Assembly: GCA_964019335.1 (NCBI GenBank) | Contig: OZ025688.1 | Span: 310,001-374,000, forward strand | From: Diplonema japonicum | Taxonomy: Eukaryota; Euglenozoa; Diplonemea; Diplonemida; Diplonemidae | Length of the DNA: 64,000 nt | Reading direction: 5' to 3' | Shown: positions 10,093 to 21,458 of the stretch, piece after piece | How positions within the stretch are numbered: position 1 is the first letter of the stretch | How the letters are laid out: every line of letters begins with the position of its first letter | Translations under genes and position numbers: made by a program | The notes under the pieces: generated by a model | What the model saw: the letters and a program-made list of their open reading frames with translations, nothing else | Told to the model about the DNA's origin: nothing | Database searches by the model: none

Positions 10093-10287
10093 ATGGAAAC
10101 AAGCAGCAAGAATGGTTGGTTTGCTGCGACCAAGGTGAAGAAGAAGAAAACAAAGCAACCCTTCGTGCGAGAGGTTATCACAGCAGCATCCCAACCAGGG
10201 GCCGCGTTCAAACCCGTCTTCAAAGTGACAGGACAGGTGGCTGCCACAAATGTCAATTTTATGATTGGAATAAACAATAGATTGTAA
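10093..10287 (+). CDS. Hypothetical small basic protein
   Basis: A 64-aa frame from ATG 10093 to TAA 10287, with composition unlike the surrounding homopolymers. It has a Lys-rich N-terminal part (KVKKKKTKQPFVREV) and a C-terminal VTGQVAATNVNFMIG. I do not recognise the family. It lies directly downstream of the snoRNA-like cluster and could be a real short gene or the last exon of a host transcript. Balanced composition is the only support. Confidence 0.35.
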   Translation: METSSKNGWFAATKVKKKKTKQPFVREVITAASQPGAAFKPVFKVTGQVAATNVNFMIGINNRL

Positions 10288-10532
10288 TGGATCTTCTTGT
10301 ATTTCCCCCCACCCCACCCCCTTTTTTTTTTGCGATAAAATTAAATTTTTTACACAGGTAAAGGGGTTAAAAACGAAGAAAAGAAAGAGAATAGAGAACT
10401 GGGGGGAAGAAAAAAGAAAAAAAAAAGGGACATAGTTTAAAAAAAGGGGGAGGGGAGGCTTATACAAAACAAAACAAGTAAAAGGGAAAAGGAAAGCGGT
10501 GTTCTGGTTGTTCTGGTGGGGAATTTTAACAT
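10288..10532. other. Leader region before the HECT ligase gene
   Basis: C-rich and T-rich tract (10305-10330), then A/G-rich sequence up to ATG 10533. No coding sequence. TTTTTTACACAG ending at 10357 is a plausible acceptor. Confidence 0.4.
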
Positions 10533-13500
10533 ATGACGTCCATTTCACGGAAGTCGCGGAGGGTGAGGGAACCACCTCTCCGGCAAAGAGAGTTATGGAA
10601 GGGGTTGAAACAGTGTAGGGCCGAAGAGGTACCGGTGGTCCTGAAGGAACATTTTAGACATGAAATATTTTCATCGAGTTCGAAAGGTGAACTGGGCGCA
10701 TGGTCAGAAGGCATTAACAAATGCGACGGGTGGCTACGGAAGTGGTTGGAAGGACACGGAAGAAAACTGGACTTCACAAAAGCATTTGTGGAAGAAACTA
10801 CCAAAAATCTAACCATCCCGGCTGCCGATGACGACTCTGATGTGCTCCTCGCTCTCTCCTTTTTGTCTTGCCTCTTGGAACACTCCCGGAACAAGGCTCT
10901 CTTCAATGCTGTGCACACCATCTCCTTGTTCCTCAACTCCCCCTCCGTCGATATCGTACAAGAAGCCTTGATGGTGCTGCACTGGTTCGCAGGCTCGCAT
11001 CGGCAACGACATCAGCTTGTCCCCTTTGACAAGTCAGCCCAGCATAAGCTAGTTTCCATCGCTTCTGGTTGGGGCCCTGTGCCTAGCCTCCTGCGCTCCG
11101 TTGGCCTCTCACCATCCGCTGACCCTTCGGAGACCAAATCCCTGGACACATTGGAATACAAGTTCTTCACTAGCACCTACCACGCCAGCACCAAGCGAGA
11201 CCCCCCTCCAGCATCCACCCCGTCCACCGCACCCCTCCGAAAAGCCCGCGACTTCTGCTCCGCCATTATATCCCCCTCCGGTCAGGTCACCGTGTCCGTC
11301 AAGCTACAAGAAGCCCTTGCAAACGCCGACGACGCAGAGGCAGGTCCAGTCAATGACAGGCCCCGCGAGATCCTCGAATACATCGTCTCTTCCCAAGCAC
11401 TCCCCTTCCACTACACCTACCCCCTGTGGACAAGACTCCGGATGGCTGCCAACATACACAATCCCGAGAAGCTCTGCAAATGGGCGACTTGCAGAATGCT
11501 TGCACTGGCCGTGCTGGCGAGCACCAACGATGATCTGCTCCGGACCTTCCTTGAGCACTGCTCGGACTGGTTCCAAGAGGTCACCTCTGTCCTGTCAGAC
11601 GACCGTGCGCCCTACTCTGTCGTGACCGCAGTGTTGCAACTTCTGTCTGTGCTGCTCTCCAGTTCTAATGCGCGTGACGCGCTCAATACGTCAGATCTGA
11701 GAGGCTCTGCTCTGAGTCCAAGCACTCTCGCAGCCTCGCAAGGACGGCTCCTTGATATGCTGAGGTCAGCACCCCAGGGTATGACAGAGGAGAAGCAGCG
11801 TACACCTGATGGTGCTCTGAGACCGGACGCGCAGAGCATGTACACCGCTCTGTTTGGGTTTGCGTCAGTCTTTGCTGTGAACCAAGGGCAGACAAACATA
11901 CGGACGCTCAACACTGTGATCATAGTACCGTTCTTGCAAGTTCCTAGGTTGCGGGTGCCAGGGACGGAAAAGGTTGCAGCGAAGTGCTTGAACGTCATGG
12001 AGTCACTGCTGGCACAGGACAACCTCAAAGAGCAGGTGATAGAGGCAGGGTGCACAGACCTTCTTATCGAGCTACTCCAAGAAGAGGTGAACATGGTCGA
12101 TGTGGTTGCGGAGATCAAGGATGACGACGAGCTCGTGGTCCCTACCGACGAAATCCCCACTGAGTTGAGGGCACGGCTGGACAAGAAGAGAAGGCTAGCA
12201 CACGAAAGAGAAGTGGTGCTGACCCATGTGCTTAGGGCGCTGGCATTGTGCATCGGGAGCACTCAAGGACAGCCTGTTGCACTCTTTGACAACCTCAGCT
12301 TCCGGGAGTCGTTGCGGAAAATGATCACGTACCCGCAGTTCTTCGGACAGCCGTCCTATAAGTTTGCGGTGCACATCTTGATACAGCTCATCAACACGGA
12401 CCACACAGTGTGTCCTGCGGTGGTTGATGCAGGGTTCCTGGAGCTCGTGATAAACATGATAAAGAAGCCGCCATCCAACGATCTGAGATTCATGCTGGTG
12501 CTGCCGCAATTGCTCGTCGCCTTCTGCTTGTGTGGTAAGGGTGTTGATGTTATCAGGAAGTCCGACATTTTCAAATACATCTTCGAGCCGCTGCGAGGGG
12601 AGAAGACATGGTTCATGATTACACCAAGCGACGCCATCACTCTTGGGACGGAGCTTACCGACTTGGCGAGGCATGTGAAGCCGCTTCTCGATGAGTGCGT
12701 GACGGCACTGTTCACAGGCCTCTCAGCTGCTGTGGATGACATTATGGACTGGGAACCAAACAACCAAGTGAGCATGAGGCCCCTACATATCTTACAGCAC
12801 CACGTACTGGTCCTTGATGCCTTGCAGCGAATGGCCTCTGATAAGATGTCTTCCAGGAAATCGAATATCGTGGCGTCCCTCCTTGCAGCTACCGAGAGAA
12901 TATGCCATATATTCCAAAGACCTAACCTATCACTGACCCCATCTGGCCTTTCACCGAAAGTGCTTCCCCTTTACACGGAGCTGAAGCTCGACTTGCAAAG
13001 TATCCTCGGCAGCTCGGCCGTTAACGCCACGTGGGAGATATACTCCGAACTTGAGAAGGCCGCTAATGACCTCACCGACGGTGCGTTCGACGTCACGCAA
13101 TGGGAAACCCAATGCACTGCTTCTGCTCTGGCGAAATCGAAAATGCCAGTTTCCCCTTGGCCCTTGGGGGCAGATGAATCGCCACTGGTCCTTCACAAGG
13201 TGGCAACGCTGTCCCACTTGCTGCACATCTTCATTACACTCGAAGGAAAGCGCACAGACTCGAGGTTGCCGAACTTCTTGTCGGAGTGGCAAAAGTTCCG
13301 CCCAGCTGAGTGCCTGAAGACGATCATGAAGGTTGCGATGGGTGTGAAAAAGTGGCAAGTGGTGAGGAACATCGAGAAGCAGCGACAGTTCAAGCAGGCT
13401 GAAGTGCCCAGCGTCGCAGGCCCGACTTCGGACTGCACGCCCGACGAAAAGAAGCGTGCAGCCTTGCCGTCCTCCGTCGTCGCTGCCCTAACATGCCTTG

Positions 13501-16500
13501 TACACGCAGACATGGTGAAAGAGATTGACGATCCCGTGTACATCAGGAGGGACAGAATCGCAGGCATGTTCACTGATTCCTGCCTTGCCCTCATGGACCT
13601 GCTGTGCAGGGCTATCGTGCCCAACTCCCGCGACATCACTCAACCTGCCATCAAGGAAGTGTCGGGGCAGCTCAGCAGCGTGGCCTTCATGCTCATCTCG
13701 TACGTGAAGGAACACATTGAGAACGATGAAGTGGATTTCGAGACTTCCAGAACCATGTTCCAGGAAATCGTGCTGGGTCCGTGGTGCACCAGGATCATCG
13801 GCGTTCTGTATGACCCGACGAACAGGAGATTCAAAGAGCTGTGCTCACTGTTGGTACTCAAGGCGTTTGATGGCCTCGGTGGCATCGCGCTTCTCTGTGA
13901 CACATGTGTCTCGCTTGTATCGCGCTCATTGGAGTGTTCTGATATCAAAGACATTGAACCTGTGGTCGGAGCCCTGAAGCTGCTCACTAAGTACTCAAAG
14001 AAGCACTTTATCGAAGAAGCACCGCATGCACGGGCACTTGAGAGTGCCAACCGCAACTCCTTCGACGCAGCAGCCTTTGCTAAAACTGTGCGCAGCATAA
14101 TCGCAGAAAAGATCTTGCCTATATGGAAGCACCCCAAGCTGGACAGCCGCCCTGAAGTCGCGATGAAGCTGCTTGAGCTTGTGGGTGTGCTCGTGAAGCA
14201 AGGCGACTGGCTGGGTGACCGTTCAGTCCGCAGGACTAAGCCTGTCAAGCAGGAGTTCAAGCCTGACGAAGTGCTGGTGGCACAGTTGGCAGAGATGGGC
14301 TTCACAAGGAACAGGGCCCGCCATGCTTTGGTAGAGCTTGGACAAAACTCAGCCGAAATGGCTACGGAATGGTTGTTGACGCACATGTCCGAACAAGATG
14401 AGGACGAGGAGGAAGAGGAAGGCGACACCGACGAGGTAGCAAAGGCCATCGCCATGAGTCTTGAAGGGGAGGCAAAGGAAGCAGAGAAAGAAGAGGAAAA
14501 AGAAGAACAAAAGAGTGCGGTGCGAATTCTAGCAGACGAGAGCCTTTCTGTGGCGATCACTCTCGGCGACGGCAACCCTGCTCTGGCGTTCTGTGCAACA
14601 GACATTTTATGTCTGCTTGCAGATGTACTCAACATGCAGCAAGCAGTGATGGGCGCTGTCCTGGAGAAGGCGCAGGCCGAGCTGTCAAAGGACATATCCA
14701 TTGACAACAAGGCGCTTGTGAGGTCCCTAACACAGCTGTCGCTGCTGATCCCCCACAATGTGATGCAGCACCAGAAGCAGTCGCTGGCGCAGTCGGAAGC
14801 ATTCACAAAAAGCATGATCAGAATTCTGGAGTTTGTCGAAGAGAAGATGCCTGCCAAGAGCGACGAGGAGGCGTTCAACAAACACGTGGAGTTCACTAAG
14901 GTAGCACTGAGTGTGGTTGACGCTCTGATCATACCCGTGGGTTCCTCTCAGAAGGTCGAAGAGGGCAAGAAAAGCGATGCTGGTTCGAAGGACGCGACTA
15001 GCACTGTGCACCACGACGCCTCACCTAAACCTGAGGAGGAATGGAGTATATTGTTGAAGTCCCCTAATGAACCCGTGGCCCTTCCCCAGCCCATCGCAGT
15101 GTCACTTCTTGCCACGCTAGCGAACCTGCTAGACAAAGACCTCCCAACGACACCTGTGCACCAGATCATCGCCATCCTGGACAGGCTTGCCATGAAGGAT
15201 CACGCGCACGCAACACAGCTGTACTCATCGGGAGTTCTAAAGAAGCTCCTAACTACAAAGTTCGAAGGTACCTGGCCATCGCACACTGTGGCGGGTCATG
15301 TCGCCAGTATCATTAAGCACACGATTGAGGACCCCGACTACATTCAGTCGGTGCAAGAAGCAGCTATCCGGAAGTCTTTCAGCAAACTTCTATCAGAAAC
15401 GCCGGTAGGCGTCCCCAACGGGACTGTGGAGTGGTTCACACCCGCACAGCTGCAGCAAGAGAAAGACAAGGAAGTTGTGTTAGACACCAAGGATAAGAAG
15501 AAGAAGCGATCTGGGAAAAAGAAAGACGACACGGAGATAAGTGAGACCAAAAAGGTCCCCCTTGTGAAGCTGCAACCCTTTTTGACAGAGCTCGACCGTG
15601 CGAAGAAGAAGAGCCCCGCGCTGTTCCTGACGACGTTCACTTCGTGCTGCCGTCTTGTGCAGTACACTAAAGCAGGGGAAGCAAAGCCTATGCGATACAT
15701 CGAGCTGCGGCCCTCGAAAGACGCTCAGCCGCGAGGCAGGAGGATGTCCATCAGGAGGAAACCTGCCAACCTGATGGCAGAGGAGATAATTAACCTGGTC
15801 CTCTCATGCATCTACAGCAGATTGAACGATGAGGCTTCAGAAACGCTGTCGTCCGCGCTGCATCTGCACCAACTGGTACACCTCACGGGAGAGCTGGCTG
15901 TGCAGTACCCAAGCACTCTGCCTGCCGTACTCGCATCGCATGGCGAAGATTCGTTCGTGCACCGCCTCCTCAACCACTTCCTCCCGTACAAGACCTCACC
16001 CTCCGACCGTGACGGCCACAAAACGATGCTCGCGTCGAATGCAGCAAAGTTCGTTTTACAGCAGCTCGTTGTCCGCCAACCCGAGCAAATCACACCAGAA
16101 ATCGTGCAGGCCCTGTCTAAGTCTGTTGACGGGAGCAACGGCATGGGCTCCATGCATGCGTTGTCCGACGTTGTCATGACACTGCTGACCAGACCAACAA
16201 AAGAGAAGGCTACTGTAGTGGACAACCTGCCGCCCACTGCTGTTACAAAAGAGCTCCTTAAAGCCGGTCTCATCAACGTTGCATGCGGTGTTATGAAAGG
16301 CCTCGATCTGAAGCATCCTAATGCAGACGAGGCGGTGTGCTCGTTGATGCGAACGATTAACGCGGCAGTACAGCAAGCGCAGAACATGCCCGACGAGGGT
16401 GAGGGCGACGCGGCGAAAGAGGACCAGGACCAGATGGACTGCGACCTGGAGGGTGAGAACACCGCCGACGACGTACAGCTGGATGTAGGAGGCGGTGTGC

Positions 16501-19500
16501 TACAGGTGGAGGTGGTGGAGAACATGGAGGGCACAGGCGAGGACGACGTGTTCGAGGAAGACGACGATGAGGAGGAGGAAGAGGAAGAGGAAGATGGACA
16601 AGATGGGTTGGACGAGTTCGTGATGCACCACGTGAACGCGCCTAGGGATGACGAGGACGAGGACTACGATATGATGGACGATGATTGGGGACTGGCAAGG
16701 GATGACAGCTGGGGTTTCCCAAGGGCGCCACAGAGCGATGACTGGGCCTCCCGTATTGCTGACTACTATAGAGAGCGCCACCAGATGACAGGCAATGTGA
16801 CGTACAACCTCATGCGCCACATCATGCTTGACGCAAACGACGTGTCCCCCATCACCATCTCCGATAACGGTCACCAGCTGCCCTTCGAGTTCACACACGG
16901 ACACCGCACACCCAACAACCAAGCAGAGCGTCGCTACTACAACGGAAACTTGCTGACAATGGCAGTCCCCACAGGTCCTGCTGTAACGAGCACCGCCCCT
17001 ACTTCGTACTCCGCTCTCTCCCTTGTCGAGCCCACACAGCAAAACAATGTGCCGCAGCATGGGGCAGACAACTTCAGGGACTTCCTCCGTCTGAGCACGC
17101 AGAATGAGGAGCTTGTGACGATGACGCAGCTTTCGTACTCCGCCGATGCAGTAGAGGATGCCCTTGGTGCTTACCTGCATTCGACAGCACCGGAAAGTGT
17201 GCTTGTTGTTGAAGAGAGCCAGTCTGATACGCCTGCAGTTTCACCATTGGCAGATGAACCGGTTGATGTAAGTGCAGCAGCCGTGCCTAACCCCGAAAGC
17301 GATGTTCCTGCAGTAGCAGAGCTGGAAGCAGAGCACGCTGAACCTGTGCAGCAGGAGATGCATGTGCAGCAGGAGATCGTGCCTGAACCTCAGCCGGAGC
17401 CAGAGGCGGTGCAAATTGACGAAGGCAGCGGGGGAGTGAATGTGGAAGATATGGACCTCGAGGAGCAGCTGCGACTAGCTCTTGGCATGTCCTTGGAGGC
17501 CTCCGCTCCAGCTGAACCGGAAGCCTCGGAACCTGCTGCTACGGCAGGAAGTTCAGCGGAACAGGAAGCTGACCTTCTGGCAAGTGAGCTGAATAGAGCA
17601 CTGGCTCTTTCTATGGAGACGTCGTCACCGACTGAAGATGCCCAGCCCGCGGTTGTGGCTGATGCAACAGCTGTTCCTGAACCGGCAAGTGACCCGCAGA
17701 TGCCAGAGGGAGCGTCACCACAGCCTGCAGAGACAGCCCCTGCTCCTGTAACGGAACCCGCGCTTGACCCTACGTTCGTCGCCGCCCTCCCAGAGGACCT
17801 CCGTCGTGACGTTCTCCGCGAAAATGTGCACCTGCTCATGACGCAGACGGAACCTGGTGAGAACGGGTCTACGGTTGATCCCTTGTTCCTTGCTGCACTG
17901 CCCACTGCCATTCAGGAGGAGGTCATCGGACATGAACGAAGAATCCTCGCGCAGAGGCAATCATCACAGGCGCAGACAGGTACAACACAAGAGGAAATCG
18001 ACCCAGCATCCTTCATTGTGAGCTTGCTGCCTGAGCTGCGTCAGGAGATCTTATCGACTTCGGACGACAGCTTCATTGCGCAACTGCCACCCGATCTTGC
18101 TGCCGAGGCACACTCACTGCGAGAGGCGCGTTGGATGCGTCACGACCAGCATGACTACAACTATGGGATCCGCCATCTGGATGAGGACCATAGAGGGAGC
18201 CAAGGGAGGCAAAGAGTTGGTGCTGTGACAGAAACTGTTGTGGAGAAGGGATCTAAGAAGCCTGCTGTGAAGAAACCAGTGAAGCAAGCGATTGACTTAT
18301 CTGTGTTGGCATCGTTTGTAAGAGTGCTTTACCTCACAACCGGCTCGGTGCAGCACCTCAGCTTGGAACACCGACTGAAGCAGCTGCTTACGACTGTCAC
18401 TGCACACCCCCAGACCTGCAGAGCGGTCTTTGCACTGCTGCTCTACATCTTGTCCAATGGTGATGCTGAACCGCCTGCGGAGGTGCCTGGTGCTAAGATG
18501 TGCATCATGTCGGACATGTACAACGTGCCCACGTATCTCGCAGGGACAACACCCGCTCACCCGCTAGTCGTACCACCGCTTGTTATGCTGCACGCTATCG
18601 ATCTCATGTCCAACTTGGCAGACGTCCGATCTCAGTTCATCACTTCTCTTGACGATAATGACAGCAAGACCCTTACCAATGCTGAGTGCGTTCCTGAGGC
18701 TTGCATCGCTGTTGTTAAGAAAACCGTTCTCTTCAAACTGCTTGAGCTCCACGGCTCCCCCTCCTTCATCAGCAGCCCCAAGTTGAGTGAGGCTCTGACT
18801 AAGCTGATTCAAGGGGTCTGCGAACACTTGTGCTCCGTGGTAGGAGAGGATACTGACGCGCAGGAACTTCGGGTTGTTAAAAAGCTGAACAAGGAACGTG
18901 TGCAGCACCTCCGCAAGTGGCATGAAGCGCATGCATGCAGCTTCATGGAGTGCTTCGATTTTGATGCCGGGACAAGTGACAACAGTGCGTTCGAGGCGGC
19001 TTTCACGAAGCGTGCGGAGCTGGTCATCACCATGAACCAGGAGATTGCAAAGAGGTACAAGGAGTTCAGAAAGAAAAAGGCGGAGTTGACGGACATAGCA
19101 GAGCCTTCTGCTATGCAGAGGCTGGCGGCTTTCCTGTTTGCACACCCGTCCACGCTCACTGCTTTGGTGAAAGTTTTGGAGATGTCGGACACAACAAGCG
19201 CTGCTGTGAGCAACTGCCTCTCGACGCTGAACAGCATGTGCGGGCTGAGGCTTTCGACTGCAGCGCAAGGAGGGAGTGGAAAGGAGTCTGTTGCACACCG
19301 TTTGCTGCGAGAGCTCCTTGTGGTGGCAGAGAGGATAGCTACCAGCACTGCTGAGTACTTGAACCAGCGCTCAGTGCAGATAAAACAGTCACTGGCAGAT
19401 CACCTGAAAGACTCGTCGGAAGAAGAGCACAGCGCATCATCCGCAATGCATTTCTTTATCAACGACGACCCGCCCACCCATGAAGTGCAGCTCCAGAGGC

Positions 19501-21286
19501 TCACCAAGACCCTGTCCAGCGTGTCGCACCACGAGCTGGTGGACCACACACGGGATTACGACAGCATAGTTGTGACGAGTAAGCCTAGTCTGAAGCAGCT
19601 CCAGGGTAAGTGGAGAACGAATGCGGGGAACATTGTGCATGTGAGACACAATTATGTGGTGTTCGAGCGTGCGAGTGGGAGCTTCTCTAACGCGCATGAA
19701 TTTGAGGAGAAAGATGGAGTCATCAAGTTGATGGGGTGCAGACTGGAACAGTACGGGGGCACGTGGTGCGAGTGGGACGACCGCGACGTGTGGCGCATCG
19801 AGGACGGCTCGCAGCAGGCTGGGATGTATCCTAAGTTCAAGGAGATACTGTCGGGGCTGTGGGCATCAGGGGATAGGTACCTGAAAGAGATGGGCGAGGT
19901 GCAGCAAGCGATCGGAGAAGGGTTCCAACCGCCGCCTAGGGTGCTGCCGTTGGTGGAAGCATTCTTCTCGTTCCACGAGATCGACCCGCTGAGCAAACAA
20001 GCACATCAACCGTTGCTACCGATAGCATCCAGCGCACCGCTGTTGGCAGAACCGAGAGAACTGCTGGACGAGGGTGCGATGCTCCCACGACAGACGTCGG
20101 GGTTGATGCCGAAAACAGCGTCGACAGCATCGCTGGACGAACATGAGAACCACGACCCTGTGAAGCGGTTTGTTGTGAAGCATAAAAAACTTCTGAACGC
20201 GTTGATCAGGACAAACCCGTCACTGCTGTCGACCTCACTGCGGGCGATGCTAGGCTACAGCGGCATGATAGACTTCGTCAACAAGAGGACATGGTTCCGG
20301 GAGAAGATACGAAAAGACCAAGAGTCCCACGCGAGACAGCAAACGGGAATCAAGGTTTCAAGAAGCAACGTATTCCACGACTCGTACCTGCACCTCCGAC
20401 GCCCACCAGACAGCTTGAAGGGCAAGCTAAGAGTCTCGTTCAAGGGCGAAGACGGTGTTGATGGCGGCGGCCTCAAGAGAGAGTGGTTCCAGGTTCTTGC
20501 GAAGGAGATGTTCAACCCGATGTACGCCTTGTTCGTTCCTTCTGAGGAGGGGAACACGTTCCAGCCGAACCAAAACTCGTCCATCGCAAACCAGTTGGAG
20601 CACCTCTCATACTTCAACTTCGTAGGTAGGGTGGTGGGGCTGGCGGTCTACAACGATGTTATGCTAGACGCTTACTTCACACGCTCCCTCTACAAACATA
20701 TGCTGGGCATCCCTCCAGACTACAGGGACGTGCAATCCATCAACCAAGAGTACTACAAGAACCTTCTCTGGATGCTGGACAACGATATCACTGATGTGTT
20801 GGACTACAACTTCACTATCGATGTTGACAAGTTTGGAGTGCATGAGACCATTGAGCTTTATGAAGGCGGGAAGGATATCCAGGTCACGAACGCGAACAAG
20901 CACGAGTACGTGCAGCTCATCGCTGAGTACAAGATGACGACGAACATTAAGGAGCAGATCACGGAGTTCCTTCGTGGGTTCTCAGAGGTCGTCCCCCGAC
21001 ACCTTATCCAAATTTTCACTCCTGAGGAGCTTGAGCTTCTGATTTGCGGTACGCCTGAAGTTGATGTTGCTGATTGGAAGGTATTTTTTTATTTTATTTT
21101 TTAAAAAATATATAAAAAAAAGGCGAACACGGACTATGTTGGATACACTTCGTCCAGTCCGCAGATTTCTTGGTTCTGGAAGGTTGTTGATGCCATGTCA
21201 CATGAGGAGAAATTGCAGCTTCTGCAGTTTATCACCGGTACAAGCAAGGTTCCACTGACCGGGTTCAGAGATTTGGAGGGTATTTA

Positions 21287-21324
<38 letters not shown>

Positions 21325-21413
21325 AGGCATGACTGGAAAACAAAAGTTCAACATACACAAAATTGGAAATCCGACCCACCTGCCGTCTTCCCACACCTGC
21401 TTCAACCAGGTAT

Positions 21414-21458
<45 letters not shown>

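Noticed and set aside
13640..14932. 430-codon minus-strand frame inside the HECT ligase
   Set aside because: Ser/Leu-rich shadow of a real, domain-bearing exon.
21081..21104. HECT ligase frame running on into VFFYFIF and stopping
   Set aside because: GTATTTTT...AAAG is an intron; the HECT domain continues with family motifs after it.
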